This document shows positions 28,601 to 36,230 of a stretch of 64,000 bases of DNA, in pieces. Position numbers and translations under genes: made by a program. Every line of letters begins with the position of its first letter. The first letter of the stretch is position 1. Where the stretch lies: positions 4,256,501 to 4,320,500 of the forward strand of contig NZ_CP022203.1 in the NCBI RefSeq assembly GCF_002305895.1, written 5' to 3'. Origin of the DNA: Corallococcus macrosporus DSM 14697 (GTDB lineage: Bacteria > Myxococcota > Myxococcia > Myxococcales > Myxococcaceae). The notes beneath the pieces are model-generated. The model saw only the letters and a program-made list of their open reading frames with translations, was not told the origin of the DNA and made no database searches.

Positions 28601-28778
28601 GATCCTTCAGCACCTCCGGAGGCAGGCCCGCCTTCAGCACCGCTTCATCCGAAAGCGGCTCGATGGACTCCACGCCGTCGCACAGGTTGCGCCACAGCTC
28701 TTCCAAGCTGCGCGCACCCGGGAAGCGCCCGGCCATGCCGGTGATTGCGATCTCCATGCCCGTGTTGCTGTCGGCCAC
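25698..28778 (-). CDS. Type I PKS module KS-AT-ACP
   Basis: Polyketide synthase module of 1026 residues, no reductive domains. KS Cys in SACSTSLVAVH (near 178), VEAHGTGTALGDP, NVGHLDAAAG; AT with FPGQGAQYAGMA, GHSIGEY (near 627) and HAFHS (malonyl-CoA-like); ACP with LGGHSLLAT (Ser near 957); C-terminal tail EDPEVEALLRMLAELAA looks like a short coiled helix. Start is GTG 28778: GGGGGAGG lies at good spacing upstream, and the predicted N-terminus MADSNTGMEIAITGMAG leads straight into the KS. Only 24 bases separate it from the stop of the preceding PKS gene. It most likely extends the product of that module and yields a beta-keto intermediate. Confidence 0.94.
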   Translation of the reverse strand: MADSNTGMEIAITGMAGRFPGARSLEELWRNLCDGVESIEPLSDEAVLKAGLPPEVLKDPHFVKVASRLEDVAGFDAAFFGYTPREAEVMDPQQRLFLECALEALEDAGHGAPPAELLVGVFGGQALSTYLLLNLMGNAELMRSADPLQLNLGNAGSFLTTRAAYKLDLRGPSFNVESACSTSLVAVHVACQSLLNQECDLALAGGVSINLQIQGGYRYVDGGILSPDGHCRPFDAQAKGIVFGSGAGVVALRRLEDALADGSPIYAVIKGSAVNNDGAARVGYTAPGVEGQAAVISEALGSAGVSAGSIGYVEAHGTGTALGDPIEVQALIRAFGDEAEGPRTCALGSIKPNVGHLDAAAGVAGLIKTALALKHRKLPPSLNFETPNPNIPWDSSPFYVNTKLREWKAPAREPRRAGVSSFGMGGTNAHVILEEPPARAPVKAARAHQLLLLSARTPTALAAQASRLEEHLRANKGLEPADVAYTLQVGRRRHPHRRAIVCQGREDALAALGDVARQLSAAEERTGRPTVFMFPGQGAQYAGMAQGLYERERTFRADVDDCATRLIPHLKQDLRELLFPTAQRAEDAQRQLQQTRLAQPALFTIEYALARLWMSWGVKPEAMIGHSIGEYVAACLAGVFSLPDALGLVAARGQLMQELPPGAMLSVPLSEAELVSSLDARLSVAAVNAPSMTVVAGPVDAVDALKARLDARGVQSRRLHTSHAFHSAMMEPIVAPFTERLRRMKLSAPQIPFLSNVTGTWVTAAEAKDPGYWARHLRQPVRFAAGLSQLQPAQVLLEVGPGRTLSTFASQPGALRQPPTTVTSLRHPDTKQADTAVLLGALGQLWLAGVDVDWEAFRGEEQRLRVGLPTYPFERKRYWVSPDGHRALAAAPSAERAPEARAPDEAPATGYSRPALAVAYVAPETEDQQVVARIWEDVLGVRPVGLHDDFFALGGHSLLATTVVGRLRDTFGFTVPLQSLFEAPTVARLAALVAEQRKRPGHEDPEVEALLRMLAELAAKEGAASR

Positions 28779-28802
28779 GCTCGTTCCTCCCCCTCTGCGG
28801 AC

Positions 28803-31800
28803 TCAGTGTCCCGACTGTCGGCGTTGCTGGATGAGCTCCCGGCGCCTGGCTCCGCGGCTTCGCCGGTCACTCGTGGTGGCCGGCGCTGCTTCCTCCCCAC
28901 GGGTGAGCAGCCGCGCCATGGCGCTCAGGGTGGGGTTCTCGAAGAGTGCGACCACGGGCAGCTCCTTGCCGAAGCGCCGCTTCACCTCGTTGATGACCTT
29001 GAGGCCAATCAGCGAGTTCCCACCCAGCTCGAAGAAGTTCTCGTGCAGCGACACGCTCTCCACGCCCAGGAAACGCTGCCAGATGTCGGCCAGCTCGCGC
29101 TCGGCCTCGTCCATGTTGGTGGGCACCGCGCGCGCCGCCGTGGGCGCGGCGTCCGTCTCCATGGGGCCCATCAGGTCCTGGAGGAAGGACGCGCTGCGCG
29201 CCATGGCCGCCCGCAGGTCCTCCGTGGACACCACGACGTGCGCGGGCGCCTGCGCGAGGACGCGCTCGAAGACGTCTACTCCCTCGGCGGGCGACAGGGC
29301 GTGGGCGAGCATCGCGTCGCGCATCGCGCTGGCCCCGTCGGGCATCTGGGTGGTCACCGCCTGGCCCACCTCGCGCCAGGTGTCCCAGCCCAGGGAGATG
29401 ACGGGCGCGCCGCCCGTCACCGCGGCCTTGTGGGCGAAGGCGTCCTGGAAGGCGCACGCGGCGCAGTGGTCGATCTGCCCGGGCTCCGCCGTGTAGGCGG
29501 TGCGGGACGAGCAGAGCATGAAGAAGTCCAGGGGCGTGTCGCGCAGCAGCGCATGGAGCAACCAGGTGCCCAGCACCTTGGGCCGCAGGACGTCCTCCAC
29601 CGCCGCCTGGGTGCGAAGCTGGGCCAGTCCGCCCGCGGGCACGCCGGCGGCGTGGATGACGCCGTGGAGCTCGCCGAAGGCCTCACGCGCCTTGCGCAGC
29701 ACCTCCGCCAGTTGCTCGGCGTCGCCCACGTCCGCGGAGAGCACCAGGACCTCGGAGCCCAGGGCCTCCAGCGCGAGCACCTGCCGCAGCCGCTGGCTCG
29801 TCCGGTCCTGCTCGCCATGGGTGGCGAGCCACGCGTCCCAGTCACCGCGCTCCGGCAAGCCGCCGCGGCTGACCAGCACCAGCCGCGCCTGGACCTGCCG
29901 CGCCAGCGACTCCGCCAGCACCAGGCCGATGCCGCCCAGACCTCCGGTGATGAGGTAGGTGCCTCGCGGGCGCAGCCGGGAGGGCGCGTCCGGCGCGGGA
30001 GCGGGGAGGCGCACCGGCTCCAGCGACTGCTCCCAGCGGTGGGGGCCCCGCAGCGCCACGGCGCCGTTGGAGGAACCCGCGCTCAGCTCGTCCGCCAGCC
30101 GCGCCGCCAGGAGCCGCTGCGCCTTGCTACAGCCCGGCGCCTCCACGTCGATGGAGCGACAGGAGAGCCCCGGCACTTCATGGGGCAGCACGCGGCAGGC
30201 GCCGAGCAGCGTGGCCTTCTCCGGAGCCAGCACCTCGTGGCCGGTGACGGCCTGCACGCCGGTGGAGACCACGGTGAGGTGGACGGGGCTGGACGCGCCC
30301 TGGCCCGCCAGCGCCTGCGCCAGGAAGAGCAGGCTGAAGAAGCCGGCGCGCTGGGCGTGCTCCACGCTCGCCACGCCGTCTCCCGCGTCATCCACGCTCC
30401 ACAGGTGGACGATGCGCTCGGGCCGCCGCGACTCGTCGGCGAGCGCGGCCAGCAGCGCCGCGTAGGTCTCCGGGCGGGCCGGGTCCACCTCGAAGCCGCC
30501 GTCGTCCACGCGCCGGAAGTCGGAGCCGGGCGACACCCGGGTGACGCGGCCGCCGCCCTCCTCGAGCCGCGCGGCCAGGGCTTCTCCCACGCCGCTCGCG
30601 TCCGTGAAGAGGAGCCAGTGCCGGGGCGTCGCGGCCGGAGCGCGTGGGGCGAGCGTGCGCTTCCAGGACGGCAGGTAGAACCAGTCCGCCGGGTCCTTGC
30701 GCCGCTCCAGCCCCGCGTCACTGACGACCGCGGCGCTCAGCGTGTTCGGCTCCATCCAGTGCCGCTTGCGCTCGAAGGGGTAGGTGGGCAGCACCACGCG
30801 CCGGCGCTGCTCCGTGCCGTGGAGGCGCCGCCAGTCCACGGGCACGCCCGCCGCCCAGAGCCGGCCCAGCGTGGTGAGCACGAAGCGCAGGTCGGAGCCC
30901 GGCTCGCGAGGCGCCCGCATCGACGTCAGCACCACCGTGGGCTGGCCGCGCTCCACTTGCAGGCGCGCGAGCGAACCCAGCGTCCGGCCGGGGCCGACCT
31001 CCAGCAGCACGCGCGAGGGGTCCTCCAGCAGGCACCGCAGCCCGGGGCCGAAGCGCACCGTCTGCCGCAGGTGCCGCACCCAGTACCTGGGGTCGGTGGC
31101 CTCCTCCTCGGTCACCCACGTCCCCGTCACGCCGGACACGAAGCGCTGGGTCGGCGTCTGGAGCTTCAGCCGCCCCACGAACGCGGCGAACGCCGGCAGG
31201 ATGGAGTCGATGAGGTGCGAGTGCGCCGCCACGTCGATGTGCACGCGCCGGTGCTCGATGCCACGGGCGGCCAGGTCGGCGGCGAGCGCGTCCACCGACG
31301 CGGTGTCACCGGCCACCACGCACTGGGTCGGTCCGTTGACGGCGGCCAGGGACAGGCGCTCGCCGAGCATCGGCAGCAGCTCCTGCTCGGACAGGGCCAC
31401 GCTCACCATGGCGCCGGAGGGGAGCTGCTCGAAGAGGCGGCCGCGCTCGGCCACCAGCGCCAGCGCGTCCTCCAGCGTGAAGACGCCCGCGAGGCAGGCG
31501 GCCACGTACTCGCCCATGCTGTGGCCAATCATCGCCTCGGGCCGGACGCCCCAGGACTCCCACAGCTTCGCCAGCGCGTACTCCACGGTGAAGAGCGCGG
31601 GCAGGCCCACGGAGGGGCGGGGCAGCGGCGCGCCCGCGTCCGCGTCACCGGCCGGGTACAGCACCGCGCGGAGCGACGGTCCGCCGCGGCGCTGGAAGAG
31701 GGCGGCGCATGCGTCGAAGGCCTCGCGGAAGGCGGGCTCCTTCTCATACAGCTCCTGCCCCATGCGCAGGTGCTGGGCGCCGCCTCCGGGGAAGAGGAAC

Positions 31801-33407
31801 ACGACGGGCCGCCCGCCGTCCTTCGCCAGGTCCGTGAAGACGCGGTCCGAGCTGGCGGCGGACAGCACCTCGGCGCCGTCCTCGTGGCTCTCACAGACGA
31901 CCACGCGCCGGTGCGGGAAGGCCTTGCGGCCGAGCTGGAGGGTGTAGGCCGCGTCCGCCAGGGACTGCTCCGGGTGCGCCTCCAGGTGGGCGGCCAGGTT
32001 CTGCGTCATCACCTCCAGCGCCGCCGGCTGCTTCGCGGAGAGGACCAGCAACTGCCACGGCCGGGATGGACCGGAGGGGGCCGGAGCGGGAGGCGCCTCC
32101 AGGAGCGCGTGGGCGTTGGTGCCGCCAATGCCGAAGGAGCTCACGCCCGCGCGGCGCCGGTGGCCGTGGGGCTTCCACTCCTTCAGCGTGGCATTCACGA
32201 AGAAGGGGCTCCGGGCCCAGTCGATGTTCGGGTTGGGCGTCTGGAGGTGGAGGGTGGGCGGGATGCAGCCGTGCTCCACCGCCAGGGCCGCCTTGATGAG
32301 GCCGGCCACGCCCGCCGCCGCGTCCAGGTGGCCGATGTTCGACTTCACCGAGCCGAGCGCGCAGAAGCTGGTGGCCTCGGTGCCGGCCCGGAACGCGCTG
32401 GTCAGCGCGGAGACCTCCACCGGGTCTCCCAGCAGGGTGCCGGTGCCGTGCGTCTCCACGTAGCCCACGGTGTCCGGCGTCACGCCCGCCAGGGCGTGGG
32501 TGCGGGCGATGACCTCCGCCTGCCCCTCGGCGCTGGGGGCGGTGTAGCCCAGCTTGGAGGCGCCGTCGTTGTTGATGGCGGAGGCGCGGATGACGGCGTG
32601 GATGTGGCTGCCGTCCGCGAGCGCGTCATCCAGCCGCTTGAGCACCACCACGCCCACGCCGCTGCCGAAGAGGGTGCCCTGCGCCTGCGCGTCGAAGGGA
32701 CGGCAGTGCCCGTCCGGGGACGCGATGCCGCCGGGCTGGTGCACGTAGCCGGTGCGCTGGGGCACGTCCACGGACACGCCCCCCGCGATGGCCACGTCAC
32801 ACTGGAAGCCCATCAGCGCCTGACAGGCCAGGTGCGTGGCCACCAGCGACGTGGAGCAGCCCGTCTGGACGTCCAGGCTGGGGCCCTTGAGGTCCAGGTG
32901 GTACGCCAGCCGGGTGGCGAGGAAGTCCTTGTCGTTGCCAATCATCACCTGGAAGCTGTCGCTCGACTCGAGCAGCTCCGGGTGCGTGCGCAGGTTGAAG
33001 AGCAGGTACGTGCTCAGGCTGGTGCCCGCGAAGACGCCCACCGAGCGCGACTCCGTGTCCAACCCGTGGCCCGCGCGCTCGATGGCCTCCCACGCGCACT
33101 CCAGGAAGATGCGGTGCTGCGGGTCCATCAACGCCGCCTCGCGCGGCGAATAGCCGAAGAAGCCCGCGTCGAAGGCCTCCACCTGGTCCAGCACCGCGCC
33201 GGCGCGCACGAAGCCCGGCTGACGCAGGCGCTCCTCGGGGACGCCGCGCGCCCTCAGCTCGTCGTCGGTGAAGAAGCGGATGCCCTCCACGCCCTCGCAG
33301 AGGTTGCGCCAGTAGCGCTCCACGTCCGGAGCGCCGGGGAAGCGGCCCGCCATTCCGACGATGGCAATGGCCAGCTCGTCGCCTTCATTCAGATCGGCAT
33401 CGCTCAT
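28803..33407 (-). CDS. Type I PKS module KS-AT-KR-ACP with degenerate KR
   Basis: Polyketide synthase module of about 1534 residues. KS Cys in TGCSTSLVATH (near 183), VETHGTGTLLGDP, NIGHLDAAAG; AT with FPGGGAQHLRMG, GHSMGEY (near 628), VAAHS; KR with GLGGIG (near 1158); ACP with LGGNSLIGL (Ser near 1466). In the KR active site the expected Y-x-x-x-N reads HCAAC (His codon 29466-29468), so both Tyr and Asn are lost although the nucleotide-binding loop and Ser remain: reduction is unlikely. The tail SRGARRRELIQQRRQ is arginine-rich like that of the 8778 protein. ATG 33407 puts the start close to the KS (MSDADLNEGDELAIAIVGMAG); GTG 33479 would add 24 residues of no recognisable type. Confidence 0.93.
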   Translation of the reverse strand: MSDADLNEGDELAIAIVGMAGRFPGAPDVERYWRNLCEGVEGIRFFTDDELRARGVPEERLRQPGFVRAGAVLDQVEAFDAGFFGYSPREAALMDPQHRIFLECAWEAIERAGHGLDTESRSVGVFAGTSLSTYLLFNLRTHPELLESSDSFQVMIGNDKDFLATRLAYHLDLKGPSLDVQTGCSTSLVATHLACQALMGFQCDVAIAGGVSVDVPQRTGYVHQPGGIASPDGHCRPFDAQAQGTLFGSGVGVVVLKRLDDALADGSHIHAVIRASAINNDGASKLGYTAPSAEGQAEVIARTHALAGVTPDTVGYVETHGTGTLLGDPVEVSALTSAFRAGTEATSFCALGSVKSNIGHLDAAAGVAGLIKAALAVEHGCIPPTLHLQTPNPNIDWARSPFFVNATLKEWKPHGHRRRAGVSSFGIGGTNAHALLEAPPAPAPSGPSRPWQLLVLSAKQPAALEVMTQNLAAHLEAHPEQSLADAAYTLQLGRKAFPHRRVVVCESHEDGAEVLSAASSDRVFTDLAKDGGRPVVFLFPGGGAQHLRMGQELYEKEPAFREAFDACAALFQRRGGPSLRAVLYPAGDADAGAPLPRPSVGLPALFTVEYALAKLWESWGVRPEAMIGHSMGEYVAACLAGVFTLEDALALVAERGRLFEQLPSGAMVSVALSEQELLPMLGERLSLAAVNGPTQCVVAGDTASVDALAADLAARGIEHRRVHIDVAAHSHLIDSILPAFAAFVGRLKLQTPTQRFVSGVTGTWVTEEEATDPRYWVRHLRQTVRFGPGLRCLLEDPSRVLLEVGPGRTLGSLARLQVERGQPTVVLTSMRAPREPGSDLRFVLTTLGRLWAAGVPVDWRRLHGTEQRRRVVLPTYPFERKRHWMEPNTLSAAVVSDAGLERRKDPADWFYLPSWKRTLAPRAPAATPRHWLLFTDASGVGEALAARLEEGGGRVTRVSPGSDFRRVDDGGFEVDPARPETYAALLAALADESRRPERIVHLWSVDDAGDGVASVEHAQRAGFFSLLFLAQALAGQGASSPVHLTVVSTGVQAVTGHEVLAPEKATLLGACRVLPHEVPGLSCRSIDVEAPGCSKAQRLLAARLADELSAGSSNGAVALRGPHRWEQSLEPVRLPAPAPDAPSRLRPRGTYLITGGLGGIGLVLAESLARQVQARLVLVSRGGLPERGDWDAWLATHGEQDRTSQRLRQVLALEALGSEVLVLSADVGDAEQLAEVLRKAREAFGELHGVIHAAGVPAGGLAQLRTQAAVEDVLRPKVLGTWLLHALLRDTPLDFFMLCSSRTAYTAEPGQIDHCAACAFQDAFAHKAAVTGGAPVISLGWDTWREVGQAVTTQMPDGASAMRDAMLAHALSPAEGVDVFERVLAQAPAHVVVSTEDLRAAMARSASFLQDLMGPMETDAAPTAARAVPTNMDEAERELADIWQRFLGVESVSLHENFFELGGNSLIGLKVINEVKRRFGKELPVVALFENPTLSAMARLLTRGEEAAPATTSDRRSRGARRRELIQQRRQSGH

Positions 33408-33544
33408 GGCTGTCGACGAACTCACGTCCAGGAAGTGAAGAGAGGTTGGGACGGCGGGCTCCGCGATACACACACGCACCCCGGCGCCCGCTCACCTGGG
33501 GCGCCATGGTGTCGTCGGGTCGCCGAGCGGGGCGGAGCGCCGGC
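33408..33544. other. Intergenic gap, flavin monooxygenase / PKS, with inverted repeat
   Basis: A 137-base gap between two minus-strand genes. GGCGCCC (33483-33489) and GGGCGCC (33499-33505) form an inverted repeat with a nine-base loop. No T-run follows. No gene or clear promoter is visible. Confidence 0.35.
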
Positions 33545-34549
33545 TCAGCGCGCGAGGGCGAACGCGTCCGCGAGCAGCTCGTACGAGCGGAGCCGGGCGC
33601 GGTGGTCGTGGATGATGGTGGTGATGAGGAGCTCGTCCGCCTGGAATTCGGCGGCCATGGCCATCAGCCGTTCCTTCACCTGGTCCGGTGCGCCACACAC
33701 GACGCGCTTGCGGTCGAACTCGAGCGTCGCCAGGTCCTCGGGCGTATAGGGGTAGGCCTCCGCCTCCTCGATGGAGGGGATGGGCTCCTCGGGGCGGCCC
33801 CGGCGGGTGTTGATGGTGAGCAGGTCGCTGCTGCGCGCTATTCGCCGGGCCTCCTGCTCGGTCGGGGCACAGATGACGTAGACGCTGACCGCGGAGCGGG
33901 GCGCCGCCTGCACCTGGGACGGCTTGAAGTGCTCGCGGTATCCCCGCGTCACCGGAGCGCCGTGGACGGGGTTGAAGAAGTGGGCGAAGCAGAAGGACAG
34001 GCCCATCCGCGCCGCCAGCGCCGCGCTCTGCTCACCGGAGCCCAGCGCCCAGACCTGCGGCATGCCCGGCGCCATGGTCTTCAGGCTCAGCTTCTCGAAC
34101 TCCGCCGTCGCGGGCTTCGCGCCCGACAGGAAGGCGACCAGGTCCTCCAGCTTCGTCGGGAACCCCTCGTTGGGCATGGGCGTGCCGTAGGCCAGGGCCT
34201 TGGCCACCAGGTCCGTGCTGCCCGACGTCCGGCCAATGCCCAGGTCGATACGGCCCGGGTGGAGCGTCTCCAGCAACCGGAAGACCTCGGCGACCTTGAA
34301 GGGGCTGTAGTTCGACAGCAGGACGCCGCCGGTGCCCACGCGGATGCGAGACGTGGCCGCCGCCACGTGCGCGACCAGGATTTCAGGCGCAACGCCCGCG
34401 AAGTGTCCGGAGCCGTGGTGCTCGGCGAGCCAGAAGCGGTGATACCCGAGCTGCTCGGCCGCCCGGGCCAGCTCCACCGTGTTCTGGAAGGCCTCACGTG
34501 GCTGGCTGCCGCGGACGACGATGGAATGGTCGAGGACACTGAGCTTCAC
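33545..34549 (-). CDS. Discrete LLM-class flavin-dependent monooxygenase
   Basis: Protein of 334 residues of the luciferase-like monooxygenase superfamily, MsnO8-like branch: N-terminus KLSVLDHSIV, then FWLAEHHGSGHFAGVAPEIL, TSRIRVGTGGVLLSNYSP, GRIDLGIGRTSGSTDL and the C-terminal block FQADELLITTIIHDH. Members use reduced FMN and O2. It differs from the two LLM domains embedded in the NRPSs, which carry FYFA/SYFA and WHANDF motifs, so this is a third, separate flavin oxygenase. Start: GTG 34549 gives the family-typical N-terminus and has AAGGA upstream; longer readings add a low-complexity extension. It lies between the ATP-grasp copy 2 and the PKS genes in the minus-strand run and is likely a tailoring enzyme. 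Confidence 0.87.
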   Translation of the reverse strand: MKLSVLDHSIVVRGSQPREAFQNTVELARAAEQLGYHRFWLAEHHGSGHFAGVAPEILVAHVAAATSRIRVGTGGVLLSNYSPFKVAEVFRLLETLHPGRIDLGIGRTSGSTDLVAKALAYGTPMPNEGFPTKLEDLVAFLSGAKPATAEFEKLSLKTMAPGMPQVWALGSGEQSAALAARMGLSFCFAHFFNPVHGAPVTRGYREHFKPSQVQAAPRSAVSVYVICAPTEQEARRIARSSDLLTINTRRGRPEEPIPSIEEAEAYPYTPEDLATLEFDRKRVVCGAPDQVKERLMAMAAEFQADELLITTIIHDHRARLRSYELLADAFALAR

Positions 34550-34708
34550 GGCGAGCGTTCCTTTTTCGGGCAGGCAACGCTGTCGGGGCCGCTGCGAGAC
34601 GGGCCGAGTCGTCGCGTGTCCGCGTTTCAATGGGGTGACAAAGACTACAGTAGCGCGGTCATCTGCGACAAATGGGATTTATTTGAATATACTTGAAAAT
34701 TGAGAAAG
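34550..34708 (-). promoter_or_regulatory. AT-rich gap upstream of the monooxygenase gene
   Basis: A 159-base gap between the ATP-grasp copy 2 stop (34709) and the GTG start at 34549. Bases 34640-34705 are strikingly AT-rich (for example TTATTTGAATATACTTG, 34679-34695) against the GC-rich background. This suggests an internal promoter for the monooxygenase-PKS part of the minus-strand run. No precise -35/-10 pair can be fixed. Confidence 0.4.
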
Positions 34709-36124
34709 CTACTCGACGACGACGAGCGCGCACATCAGCGCGCCCTGTGTCGCGTTGACCACGTCCTTGCCCTGCCCGGTGGGGTTCATGCGCACCATGG
34801 TCCCGCCATAGCGCTCGCCGAAGACGAAGGCGCCCCAGATGAGGATGTGGGGGCCCACGGTGCCGTCGTCCCGCATGAAGTGGTAGGGGCGCGGCTCGAC
34901 GCGCTCCTGGACGATCCAGCCGCCGTGCTCCAGCGCCTCCTGGACGGCCGCGTCCCAGGCCTCCGCGGTCGTCCCGCGGCCAATGAGCACGGACTTGCCG
35001 CCATAGGCGCGGCCCGCCTTCAGCACCAGTCCATCGCGCTTGTCCGCGATGAGCTCGTCGGGGAGCCAGACGTCGGCGCCGCCGCGTGGGGTGTGGACGC
35101 GCCGCACGCGCCGCGTCCAGGGGATGTGCTGGCGGATGAGCGCCCGCTCCTCGGCGGTCAGCGCCGGGGACGCCGCGTTCTCCGACAGCAGCGCGATGTT
35201 GAGCTTGTCGTCCAGCAGCTCCTGGGCGGGGCCGTTGTAGAGGCACAGCGTGCGCGCGGCGACAGCGGCCCGGGCGCGGGCGTCGAAAGCGGGGCCCACC
35301 ACCTCCAGCCTGTCCCGGGCGTCATGCTCCTGCACGGCGTGCAGCCGCCGGCCGCGCATGGTGAAGGCCGCTCCCTCTGAGTCCTGGACCTCGCCGTAGG
35401 TGCCGATGAGCACCTCGCCCCGGGCGCCCTGGGCGCCGAGCAGCTCGCTGAAGGTGCTGTTGAGCAGCAGGCTCGCCATCTCGCTGCCCGTGGGGTCCGG
35501 CGGCTCGTCGTCTGGGAAGAGCACGGCCAGGTTGCATTCACCCTCCCAGGCGACCGTGCGCCGGACGTCTTCGATGACGTGCGTCAGGAAGGCGCGCAGC
35601 GTGTCCTGGAGCTGGACGCGCAAGCCCTGCTCCTGGACGAAGCGCTGGAGCACGGGCTGGTCCATCACGACCTGGGCCTTGAGCGCGGTCTCCCAGCCGC
35701 CCAGGCCCGCCATCATGTTGACCTCCAGGCACTTGAGGCCCTCCGCCGAGTCGATGAAGTCCCCGCGGCTCAGCCCGCCGCGCGCATCCTCCGTGAGGGC
35801 CAGGGCCTCCACCGCCACGCGGGCCCGCTCCTGCGTGACGCCGTAGAAGTCGGCGATGCGCTGGGGGTCGCCGCCCAGCAGCAGCCGGGGGCCGCGCTTG
35901 ACGAGCCGGCTGAGCTCCACCGAAAGCGACGCCAGCAGCCCGTCCCGGCGCGAGTCGATGAGCACCGGCCACCGGTGCAGCTCGTAATACATCAGCGGTG
36001 ATTCTTCGAACTTGTGGAACCGGTGACGCGCGAACACCTCCGGTGTCCGCTCCGCGAACTTCAGGAACGCCACCGCCGCGGCGGACAGCTCACCGTGCAG
36101 TCCCTTGATTTCCTCGGAGAACAT
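34709..36124 (-). CDS. Putative circularly permuted ATP-grasp ligase, copy 2
   Basis: Protein of about 471 residues, full-length paralogue of the 20944-22383 product. Matching blocks: EIKGLHGELSAAAVAFLKFAERTPEVFARH (first part of the protein), KCLEVNMMAGLGGWE, AWEGECNLAVLF, NGPAQELLDDKLNIALL, GLVLKAGRAYGGKSVLIG and GGWIVQERVEP. Proposed role: ATP-dependent carboxylate-amine ligation, by resemblance to circularly permuted ATP-grasp enzymes; tentative. The putative P-loop lysine is conserved in both copies (LKPG versus LKAG). I choose ATG 36124, which has AAGGCGG upstream and begins at the conserved region; ATG 36157 would give an N-terminus as long as that of copy 1. It lies downstream of the ABC exporter gene on the same strand. 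Confidence 0.6.
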   Translation of the reverse strand: MFSEEIKGLHGELSAAAVAFLKFAERTPEVFARHRFHKFEESPLMYYELHRWPVLIDSRRDGLLASLSVELSRLVKRGPRLLLGGDPQRIADFYGVTQERARVAVEALALTEDARGGLSRGDFIDSAEGLKCLEVNMMAGLGGWETALKAQVVMDQPVLQRFVQEQGLRVQLQDTLRAFLTHVIEDVRRTVAWEGECNLAVLFPDDEPPDPTGSEMASLLLNSTFSELLGAQGARGEVLIGTYGEVQDSEGAAFTMRGRRLHAVQEHDARDRLEVVGPAFDARARAAVAARTLCLYNGPAQELLDDKLNIALLSENAASPALTAEERALIRQHIPWTRRVRRVHTPRGGADVWLPDELIADKRDGLVLKAGRAYGGKSVLIGRGTTAEAWDAAVQEALEHGGWIVQERVEPRPYHFMRDDGTVGPHILIWGAFVFGERYGGTMVRMNPTGQGKDVVNATQGALMCALVVVE

Positions 36125-36171
36125 CGCCCCGCCTTGCGTCCCCGCCACGTGTGACATTATCCGCGCCAATT

Positions 36172-36188
36172 CACTCTGTCTCAGAGTG
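36172..36188. promoter_or_regulatory. Perfect inverted repeat upstream of ATP-grasp copy 2
   Basis: CACTCTG-TCT-CAGAGTG is a perfect 7-base inverted repeat with a 3-base centre, in the 106-base gap between the ABC exporter stop (36231) and the ATP-grasp start (36124). On the minus strand a possible -10 GATAAT lies 14 bases downstream of it. No T-run follows, so an operator overlapping a promoter, or a small hairpin, is more likely than a terminator. Confidence 0.4.
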
Positions 36189-36230
36189 CCTGTAAAGCGG
36201 ATGTTTCACGGGTGTGTCTGGGAAGGCGTT

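Noticed and set aside
3783-33407. Trans-AT PKS interpretation because of the single-module genes
   Set aside because: Every PKS protein has its own AT domain with GHSxG and catalytic His.
26124-33749. Plus-strand open frame of 2541 codons over two minus-strand PKS genes
   Set aside because: Its translation is repetitive Arg/His/Gln/Gly/Val sequence with no domain, while the opposite strand encodes complete KS-AT-(KR)-ACP modules; it is a GC-rich shadow.
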